Assembly: GCF_024199845.1 (NCBI RefSeq)
Contig: NZ_JANADO010000001.1
Span: 5,704,001-5,768,000 of the forward strand
Length of the DNA stretch: 64,000 nucleotides
Origin: Bradyrhizobium sp. CCGB12
GTDB lineage: Bacteria > Pseudomonadota > Alphaproteobacteria > Rhizobiales > Xanthobacteraceae
Direction: 5' to 3'
Part shown: positions 57,491 through 64,000 of the stretch, in pieces
How positions within the stretch are numbered: the first letter of the stretch is position 1
Layout: every line of letters starts with the position of its first letter
The notes under the pieces: model-generated
The model's input: the letters and a program-made list of their open reading frames with translations, nothing else
What the model was told of the DNA's origin: nothing
The model's database searches: none
Position numbers and translations under genes: made by a program

Positions 57491-58632
57491 CACAACAACA
57501 CACCCGTCACGCTCACCCGACGAAGGTGATAGTCGGCATCCCCAAACGTACTCTCGATCATGGTAAGCCGCTTAAAATAATGGCCGATCTTAGCCGCCAT
57601 GGTCATGCCAATCCCGCCGTGAAGCTGGATCGACTGCTGACCGATGAATTTTCCGCTCCTCCCGATCTGCACTTTAGCGGCGGCGACTGCTGTTGCACGC
57701 TCGGAAGCATTGTCGATATCCGAGGCCATGGTGGCGTAAATCGACATTGAGCGCGCCTGCTCTAGCGCCACAAGCATGTCGGCGGCGCGGTGCTGCAGAC
57801 TCTGAAACGAGCAGATTGGAACCCCGAACTGCTTTCGCGTCTTCATATAATCGACTGTTGTCTTTAGCGATTCGTCCATTAAGCCGACGGCTTCCGCGCA
57901 AAGGGCGGTGCGGGCGTCGTCGACCACCCGCTCGATCAACGGCAACCCGTTCTCGGGATCGCCAATTGCCGCTGCGGTACCCACCTCGACCCTTGTGAAG
58001 CTGATGTCGGCGGCATGCAGACCATCTTGAGTCGGGTAGCTCCTTTTGGAGATACCTTTCGCGCCGGCAGGCACCAGAAGCACCGCGATACCGTCTCTGT
58101 CGCGTTGAGCGCCTTTGATGCGTACGGTGACGATCAACGTGTCGGCGTTCTCGCCATTGAGCACAACACATTTTTCGCCGTCAATGACCCATCCATCTCG
58201 GCTTTTCTTGGCGAAGGTCGTCAAGACCCTCAGATCATAGCGAGAGTTCTTTTCAAGTTGCGCGAATCCAAAGGTCTTGCTGCCGTCGATGATTCCAGGC
58301 AGATAAGCTGCCTTCTGCGCGCTCGAACCTCCACGGCGCAGGAATCCGCCGCCGATCACAACCGTGGCGAGATAGGGCTCGACCACAAGCGCTCGGCCGA
58401 ACGCTTCCATCACAATCATGGTCTCCACACCGCCGCCACCAAACCCGCCATCGGCTTCGACAAAGGGAAGTCCGAGCAGACCCTGCTCAGCAAAGCGGCT
58501 CCAGATCAATCTGCTCCAGCCGCCCTTCTCCTTCGAATATCTGTTGCGCTGCTCGAAATCGTAGACGTCGGTCAAGAGCCTATCGATGCTTTCCTTGAGG
58601 AGCCGCTGCTCCTCGGATAAATTGAAGTCCAT
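57490..58632 (-). CDS. Acyl-CoA dehydrogenase, FAD-dependent (first of a pair)
   Basis: 380 aa beginning MDFNLSEEQRLLKESIDRL. N-terminal helical domain to about 115, beta domain with KNSRYDLRVLTTFAKK and WVIDGEKCVVLNGENAD, then a C-terminal helical domain with KTRKQFGVPICSFQSLQHRA and the closing IQLHGGIGMTMAAKIGHYFK. It removes two hydrogens from an acyl-CoA, passing electrons to ETF. CAGGAGAAACTGAGA precedes the ATG. It lies 66 bases downstream of another acyl-CoA dehydrogenase gene; such pairs often form heteromeric enzymes for branched, steroid-like or aromatic side chains, but the substrate is unknown here. Confidence 0.9.
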   Translation of the reverse strand: MDFNLSEEQRLLKESIDRLLTDVYDFEQRNRYSKEKGGWSRLIWSRFAEQGLLGLPFVEADGGFGGGGVETMIVMEAFGRALVVEPYLATVVIGGGFLRRGGSSAQKAAYLPGIIDGSKTFGFAQLEKNSRYDLRVLTTFAKKSRDGWVIDGEKCVVLNGENADTLIVTVRIKGAQRDRDGIAVLLVPAGAKGISKRSYPTQDGLHAADISFTRVEVGTAAAIGDPENGLPLIERVVDDARTALCAEAVGLMDESLKTTVDYMKTRKQFGVPICSFQSLQHRAADMLVALEQARSMSIYATMASDIDNASERATAVAAAKVQIGRSGKFIGQQSIQLHGGIGMTMAAKIGHYFKRLTMIESTFGDADYHLRRVSVTGVLL

Positions 58633-58698
58633 TCTCAGTTTCTCCTGAAGACGGATCTGGATAGTTGTCGGTACCCCATTTGCGGGGTGGAAGAAGAA

Positions 58699-59886
58699 CT
58701 AGAGCCCCAGCACCGCCTTGGCGATGATGTTACGCTGGATTTCGTCGGAGCCGCCGTAGATCGAGACCTTGCGGCTGTTGAAGTAGCTCGGTGCGATCTG
58801 CGCGGTCCAGTCCATCGTTTCGTGCGAGGAATCGGGATGTTCATTATAGGGCGAAGCGAATGGCCCGATCATCTCCATCAAGAGTTCCGTTGCGGTCTGC
58901 TGGCTTTGTGAGCCCTTAATCTTAAGCATGGAAGACGCAGGATTTGGCCTGCATTTGCCGTGCTTTCCTTCGCCGCCGACAATGCGCAGTTGCGTGAGCT
59001 CGAGTGCCTTCAGCTCGATCTCGGACATGGCGAGCTTCTCCCGAAACGCGGGATTCTCGATCATAGGCCGACCGTCATTTTCGAAGTGAGAGGCCAGCTC
59101 CTTGATGTGCCGGATGCGCTCCTTGGAGACACCGACCCGTGCGATACCGGTGCGCTCGTTGCCGAGCAAGAACTTTGCGTAGTCCCAGCCCTTGTTTTCC
59201 TCCCCAACGAGGTTTTCGTACGGCACCTCTACGTCGTCGAAGAAGACCTCGTTGATCTCATAGCCACCGTCAATTGTCTGTATCGGACGCACTGCCACGC
59301 CCTTGGAAGCCAAGGGGAAAACGATGAAGGAAATGCCCATCTGCTTCTTGACGCTGGGATCGGTGCGGCAGAGGCAGAAGATCATGTTGGCGTGCTGCGC
59401 GTATGTGGTCCAGGTCTTCTGTCCATTGATGATCCACTTGTCGCCCCTGCGTTCGGCCTTGGCCGTGAGCGAGGCAAGATCAGAGCCGGCACCGGGCTCC
59501 GAAAAGCCCTGGCACCACCAATCATCTACGTTTGCGATGCGCGGCAGGTAGTATTTCTTCTGCGCCTCGCTGCCGAAGGTGTATATGACCGGGCCGACCA
59601 TGCCGACGCCAAAGGCGAGGGGCGTCGGCGTCGGATACATCTGCAGCTCCTCCCTGAAGATGTAGTGCTGGACCGAGCTCCAGCCTGTGCCACCGTGTTC
59701 CTTCGGCCAGGCACTAACGTTCCACCCTTTCTTATTGAGGAGACGCCACCAAGTGACCATTTCCTCCTTCGACACATGGCGGCCTTCGACCATCTTGTGC
59801 CGCATTTGAGGAGATACATTATCGCGCAGAAACTGCCGCACTTCCGCTCGGAACGCTTGTTCTTCGTCGGTGAATACAAGATCCAT
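58699..59886 (-). CDS. Acyl-CoA dehydrogenase, FAD-dependent (second of a pair)
   Basis: About 395 aa starting MDLVFTDEEQAFRAEVRQFL, with CAGGAGAACCCG before the ATG. It has the long-chain/FadE-like architecture: GYNVSAWPKEHGGTGW-like region, WCQGFSEPGAGSDLASLTAK (flavin and substrate binding), WIINGQKTWTTYAQHANMIF, and a C-terminal YGGSDEIQRNIIAKAVLGL. In this family a Glu in the middle domain or the C-terminal loop is the base. It is upstream of, and probably cotranscribed with, the partner dehydrogenase. Confidence 0.9.
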   Translation of the reverse strand: MDLVFTDEEQAFRAEVRQFLRDNVSPQMRHKMVEGRHVSKEEMVTWWRLLNKKGWNVSAWPKEHGGTGWSSVQHYIFREELQMYPTPTPLAFGVGMVGPVIYTFGSEAQKKYYLPRIANVDDWWCQGFSEPGAGSDLASLTAKAERRGDKWIINGQKTWTTYAQHANMIFCLCRTDPSVKKQMGISFIVFPLASKGVAVRPIQTIDGGYEINEVFFDDVEVPYENLVGEENKGWDYAKFLLGNERTGIARVGVSKERIRHIKELASHFENDGRPMIENPAFREKLAMSEIELKALELTQLRIVGGEGKHGKCRPNPASSMLKIKGSQSQQTATELLMEMIGPFASPYNEHPDSSHETMDWTAQIAPSYFNSRKVSIYGGSDEIQRNIIAKAVLGL

Positions 59887-60959
59887 CGGGTTCTCCTGCA
59901 ACCGGATCAAGGGGGGCGGGCTGGGGACGGTGAAAACCTTTCGATAGCTAATCGGGCGCCCCGTCGACGATAGGTAGAACTGAACGCGAAGCGTATTCTT
60001 GCGTGGCGGGCCGATCTCCCCTTACTGGTTCCTGCGAAGCCGTAGGATGATGGGGCCTCTTATCCGAGCTTGGCTTTTCGTTAGACTTTGCCGCATGAAT
60101 GTAATTTGTCCCTATGGATATCTTGCTCTGCATCGAGCGTCGAAGATTGCGCAGCTATTCCCGCACTCTCTCCGTCGAACGAAGGTCGCACGCTGCGCCT
60201 TCGGATCCTTGGGGATCGAGGATAGTCCTTCGGAACATGGGCACCCCGGTTCCCTAGAGCGAGCGCATCGTCCATCCCGCGCTCCAAGATGCATTCGGCC
60301 ACCTCTTTGACAGCGTTGTAGCCGCTCTGTAGCAACAGTCATGCCAGCCACGCTCAAGCGCTTTGAATTTCTGATTCGGTACGAAAACGGCTGGGCTACG
60401 TAAACGACCAGGGCTTTCACGGAGCAGACATTCCTTCGCTGTCTCAACTCGGACGACAATTGAAGGTCGACGGCTGCTCGATTGTCGCGCGGGTGGCGGA
60501 TTTATTTGCTCGCCTTATCTCCCAGCTCATTGCGAGCAGATCCTGGAGCCAACATTCGTTGGAGCCCGGTAGCCCTGAGATCGAACGGTTCTAGAAGCCT
60601 CAGATGAGGACAGACTTACGGCGCTCGTACACAGCTCTCCAGCGAGACGAATTCAGAACGGCTGACGTCGCGCGCCCCGTTCTTGATGATGCCGCAGTCG
60701 ATTTGGGAGCTAGTTCAACGAAAGGCCTTCAAAAAGGCTGGCCCATTATCATCCAACCCAACAGCTCTTGATTGCTTCCGCTTGACGAATGCTGATCCAA
60801 GACCAAGCAAGACTGTGAACGTGAGCGAGGACGGCAGAAGGAGCGCTCGCTCTTTGCTCGCGTGGGGCTGGGATGGCGAGACTAGAGTAACCTCGCGCCT
60901 GCCAATCAGCAATACTCGCGCGCGGCGCAGACGCATCAGCACCTAGCAAATCGGGCTAA
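59887..60959. other. Decayed stretch with a possible enoyl-CoA hydratase remnant
   Basis: No intact gene. On the minus strand between about 60090 and 60440, the frames SKRLSVAGMTVATERLQ and YNAVKEVAECILERGMDDAL-ALG resemble the C-terminal helices of enoyl-CoA hydratases, in two frames. This is a weak match. The rest (60460-60959) holds nothing recognisable. Confidence 0.3.
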
Positions 60960-62000
60960 GATTTGCGATCGATCTCGATCCCCAACCTGGGCGCGTCAGC
61001 CACGGGAACGATGCCGCGAGTGTGTCGAGGGCTCGGTGACAATCGCCTGCCGGAGCGGCTTCTCGGCTCGGACGAACTCCAACAACGACGCCACGGATAC
61101 GGACGAGGACCGCGTGTGCAGCGGCAGAACGGCAAGTAAACGTAGCGATACGGCAATTGCAATCGCGGTACCCCAAACATGCGGATTATAGCGGACGCCG
61201 AAACGCTTTTGCCATATCGGCGATCTTCTTGCATTCGGAGAATCCATCTGACCCGCAAATGTCGGACTTGGCGATATCGAGCGTGTGCGAGACGAACAGG
61301 TTGCGGAACCCAAAGCGAGTGAAATCACATTCTCCGCCTGCGATCGGGATCGAAACTGCGGCCTTTACCGCTCTATACCCGGCATCTGCTTGTACCGGCT
61401 CCTCAAACCAGCCGACATCTTGTTTCTCGATCATGCGGCCCAGACGGATCGCCGCGACGCTGTCAAAGGCGTGGTTCGCGTCCACCATCGTCGACGCAGT
61501 CGCTCAGATCACCTTGGCGCACGACGCGCGTCGCGAGCGCATCATCCTCCACACCGAAGCAGACCTTAAGCTTCACCGCTGAGAATCCCTCAACGACATA
61601 GCCTGCTGCCTCCTCGGCTGGATACCAGATCGGGTCTTCTACCTTGCGCCTGGGGGCCAGTTGCGTAGGCGACGATGTGAGTCCGCTGCGCACCGCCGAG
61701 CAGCTGATGCACGGGAACGCCGAAATGCTTGCCTTGATGTCCCAGAGCGCGATATCGATACCGCTCAAGCCTTCTATCACGACGCCCTTCAAGCCGTGAT
61801 CGCGCAGGCGACATAGATCATTTGCCAGAGATACTCGGTACGCAGCCGATCCTCGCCGGACAGCACCCAGCCCTGGTCCCCGTCTTGCGTCCGCCGCCGC
61901 GCGCGTTCGTGAAGACAATCATCCCCGAGATAGTTTTATCGGACGTCTTGAGCCTCAGCCCACCTGATACGCATATCCGTATTGCGCAACGACCCGTCCA
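60960..62000 (-). pseudogene. Enolase-superfamily enzyme (mandelate racemase / muconate-lactonizing type), decayed
   Basis: Minus-strand pieces in order: VIEGLSGIDIALWDIKAS near 61720-61770, EEAAGYVVEGFSAVKLKVCF near 61570-61625 (the KxK motif), MVDANHAFDSVAAIRLGRMI near 61430-61488 (metal Asp), then VGWFEEPVQADAGYRAVKAA (metal Glu) and IPIAGGECDFTRFGFRNLF, and finally YNPHVWGTAIAIAVSLRLLA (the catalytic His region). At least three frame changes break it. Active members abstract a proton alpha to a carboxylate. Confidence 0.75.
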
Positions 62001-62978
62001 GCTGCCATCGCAGCTACCACGCCAAATACGAAGTCATGGCAATAATTGCTACTCCTCTCACAACTTTGATATGCCTGTCCAGATGCTGGACGCACTTAAC
62101 CCATCCCAAGGAAAGACTATTACTGGGCATAATCTTATAGAACGTTGCGAGGGTGGGCATGTTGGAGCGGCTTACCGCCAAACACCTCTGCAAGATGCTC
62201 TGTAACATTTGTGCGCAAAGCTCATCGGCTCGAACTAACCGCAGATTCGATTTTCGCCAAGGTCTATCCTCTAAACCCCATTTCGTGTTCTGCCTGCCGA
62301 AGTGACCAAGCTTGACAGTTGGAAACGTGGGCGCTTCTGTTGACGTAGTCAGTGGGATTGAGCCACCTGTAGCGGCGCAATGATCATATCGCAATTGTCG
62401 GCCGTGCAGGTGATCAACTATGCTATTCATGTCTGTATTCTGGCCGATGCGTATGCACCGATAGTATTCCTCTACACCCTCAACAGGGATCGGGATACTA
62501 CCTACTCCGGTGAGGAGCACATCCGGGCGGACTGCGACGCATCAGATCCATCTGAGTTCAATGAACAAGATCGACGGCTTGCGATTATTCGAACCGTATG
62601 GGCCCGGCTACTCGCCATGGATCATTGCCGATGGGAAACAAATGCGGCACGCAATTTTTCAAGTGTCCCTCGGACTCAGGAACGGTCAGGCGGTGAACAG
62701 CCCGTCGATCCGGAAGAGATCTGAGTACGGATGTCTGAGCATGGATCTGAAGCTGCACACGATGGCATGACGCCAGGCGGCCTGGCGTGCTCAAGCTTAC
62801 CATTCGATCGCGACCTCTTGACCGCGGTCGGTCGACCGCTGCGCTTCTTGCCCACAGGGGAGTGAAGGCGGCTCCGAGGAAACGGCGCCGCGGACCCATG
62901 ATCGCCTCTATTGAACTTGAGGCCAGAACTGCTCACCGAGGAACTCTCCTGACATCGCGCTCGTTGCAACAATCTGCG
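62001..62978. other. Unassigned stretch
   Basis: A plus-strand frame at 62510-62770 (FEPYGPGYSPWIIADGKQMR) is protein-like, but I cannot assign it; a minus frame at 62014-62520 has no motif. A perfect palindromic hairpin follows at 62770-62788. Confidence 0.3.
62770..62788. repeat. Perfect 8-bp inverted repeat
   Basis: ACGCCAGG CGG CCTGGCGT. A strong GC hairpin about 190 bases past the stop of the phosphotransferase gene, with no U-tract on either strand. It could be a protein-binding palindrome or a weak transcript-end structure. Confidence 0.6.
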
Positions 62979-64000
62979 TTACCTCGCGCCCGCCTTCTGC
63001 GCATAATTCCACGATGTTTTCGCGAGCGGCACGGTGCGCCTGGCAACTTCCGTCGCCTTGGTGCTGGCGGCAGTGCCATCTCGGATGCGCGCCGCGATGC
63101 CTTGAGTCATGCCGACCAATCGAAAGAGATTATACGCAAAATACCAATTCAAGTCCGGCAGCTCGCTGCCCGTGTAGGCGCAATAGATTTGCGCGGCTTC
63201 GTCCATGCTCGGGATATTGAGCGCTTTCAGGTCGGCGTCCGCAAGGCCTGGCCTGATCCATTGCATCAACAGATAGGTAAAATCGGAGATGGGATCGCCG
63301 AGCGTCGACAATTCCCAGTCGAGTACTGCGGTCACGTGCGGCTGCTTTGCATGAAAGATAATGTTGTCGATCCGATAGTCGCCATGCACGATGGAGACAA
63401 GTTTCTGCTCGGGGATCGTGTTTGGCAGCCACTCAATCAGCTTTTGGACCTCCGGGATATATTGCGTCTCTGAGGCGCGGTACTGCTTGGTCCAGCGATC
63501 GATTTGGCGTACGAAATAATTGCCGGGTTTTCCGAAGTCGGCAAGCCCGATCCTATCGGGATCAAACATGTGCAGCCTCGCGAGAGTCTCGATCTTGCTG
63601 CGGAAAATCTTTGCCCGCATGTCGGCAGGCTGGCTTGGCAAAGTCGGATTCCAATAGATGCGTCCTTCCTCCATCGACATGATGTAGAAGGCCGCGCCAA
63701 TGACGGCATCGTCAGTGCAGAGCGCAAATGCATGTGCAACCGGGAAGCCCTGCTGGCCGAGGGCCGAGATGACGCGGAACTCACGATCGACCGCATGCGC
63801 CGACGGCAGCAACTTGCCGAACGGCTTTCTTCGCATCACGTAGGAGCGACCGGGACTGTCGAGTCTGTAGGTAGGATTGGATTGGCCTCCCTGAAACTGT
63901 AAGATAGTCAAGGGGCCGGTATAGCCATCGACATGCTTGCGCATCCAGCGATCGAGACGGTTCTCGTCGATTCGATGTCGACCTTCGACGGGTCTCGTGC
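62979..64000 (-). CDS. Aminoglycoside-phosphotransferase-family protein associated with acyl-CoA dehydrogenases (5' end outside window)
   Basis: The frame stays open to the right edge (reading TRPVEGRHRIDENRLDRWMR before the ATG at 63944), so the true start lies beyond 64000. At least 340 residues. It has ILQFQGGQSNPTYRLDSPGR and SYVMRRKPFG (nucleotide-binding Lys region), HGDYRIDNIIFHAKQPHVTA (catalytic HGDxxxxN) and VLDWELSTLGDPISDFTYLL (metal DxD). This kinase-like domain occurs as a partner of, or N-terminal fusion to, ACAD10/11-type acyl-CoA dehydrogenases, where it is thought to phosphorylate hydroxyacyl-CoAs. It shares strand and region with two acyl-CoA dehydrogenase genes, though decayed sequence intervenes. 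Confidence 0.88.
   Translation of the reverse strand, partial: TRPVEGRHRIDENRLDRWMRKHVDGYTGPLTILQFQGGQSNPTYRLDSPGRSYVMRRKPFGKLLPSAHAVDREFRVISALGQQGFPVAHAFALCTDDAVIGAAFYIMSMEEGRIYWNPTLPSQPADMRAKIFRSKIETLARLHMFDPDRIGLADFGKPGNYFVRQIDRWTKQYRASETQYIPEVQKLIEWLPNTIPEQKLVSIVHGDYRIDNIIFHAKQPHVTAVLDWELSTLGDPISDFTYLLMQWIRPGLADADLKALNIPSMDEAAQIYCAYTGSELPDLNWYFAYNLFRLVGMTQGIAARIRDGTAASTKATEVARRTVPLAKTSWNYAQKAGAR

Noticed and set aside
58960..59973. Long plus-strand open frame (337 codons)
   Set aside because: It is the antisense shadow of the acyl-CoA dehydrogenase on the minus strand, which has clear family motifs and a ribosome site.
1..64000. Nodulation, nitrogen-fixation or type III secretion genes, given the island-like character
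   Set aside because: None of these families, and no nod-box-like element, could be recognised; the island inference rests on IS density and gene decay only.
1..64000. CRISPR arrays, tRNA or rRNA genes, integrase with attachment site
   Set aside because: No regular spaced repeats, cloverleaf sequence or integrase family motif were seen on reading both strands.

Overview
The window reads as an accessory region of a GC-rich alphaproteobacterium, most likely Bradyrhizobium or a close Rhizobiales relative. This is inferred from family resemblance of the ABC-transport and catabolic genes and from the dense mixture of IS3, IS110, IS66 and IS481 remnants; no rRNA, tRNA, CRISPR array or replication gene was seen. 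Intact metabolic operons alternate with heavily decayed genes and dead insertion sequences, as in symbiosis or genomic islands.

Layout. 1-3.3 kb: decayed FadJ/FadB-like gene split by an IS3-family element. 3.9-21.3 kb (minus strand): a peptide-type ABC transporter (permeases and ATPases at 17.3-21.1 kb) with two intact family-5 binding proteins (6.0-7.6 and 14.4-16.0 kb), each followed by a NylB-like serine hydrolase (3.9-5.2 and 12.9-14.2 kb). A PotD-like binding protein, an intact 3-hydroxyacyl-CoA dehydrogenase and a dead IS110 lie between. The binding-protein gene expected directly before the first permease survives only as a 51-codon stub. 21.9-28.2 kb: decay zone (second FadJ-like gene, ADP-forming acyl-CoA synthetase, metallo-beta-lactamase-fold hydrolase, IS66 fragment). 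28.4-29.8 kb: two cupin proteins. 31-36.9 kb (plus strand): creatinase/ectoine-hydrolase-type enzyme and a PotABC-like transporter whose own binding protein is a pseudogene. 37.8-41.4 kb: two adjoining broken IS66 elements.

41.4-53.1 kb: a catabolic block on the minus strand (second creatinase-type hydrolase, M14/DUF2817 hydrolase, SDR, LLM flavin oxidoreductase, fumarylacetoacetase, 3-hydroxybutyrate dehydrogenase, class III aminotransferase, semialdehyde dehydrogenase) with a divergent Lrp/AsnC regulator. 53.2-54.4 kb: alanine dehydrogenase pseudogene holding a partial second copy of the same IS3 element, inverted relative to the first. 54.7-64 kb: MFS exporter, IS481 remnant, two acyl-CoA dehydrogenases, an enolase-superfamily pseudogene and an acyl-CoA-dehydrogenase-associated phosphotransferase cut by the right edge.

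How it may work together (inference). One branch would import peptide- or amide-like molecules through the Dpp-type transporter, using duplicated binding proteins, and cleave them with the NylB-like hydrolases. The other resembles the logic of ectoine breakdown: creatinase-type C-N hydrolase, M14 deacylase, transaminase, semialdehyde dehydrogenase and an Lrp-type regulator, fed by a polyamine-type transporter. The acyl-CoA dehydrogenases and the hydroxyacyl-CoA dehydrogenase would handle acyl-CoA products. Substrates cannot be read from the sequence.
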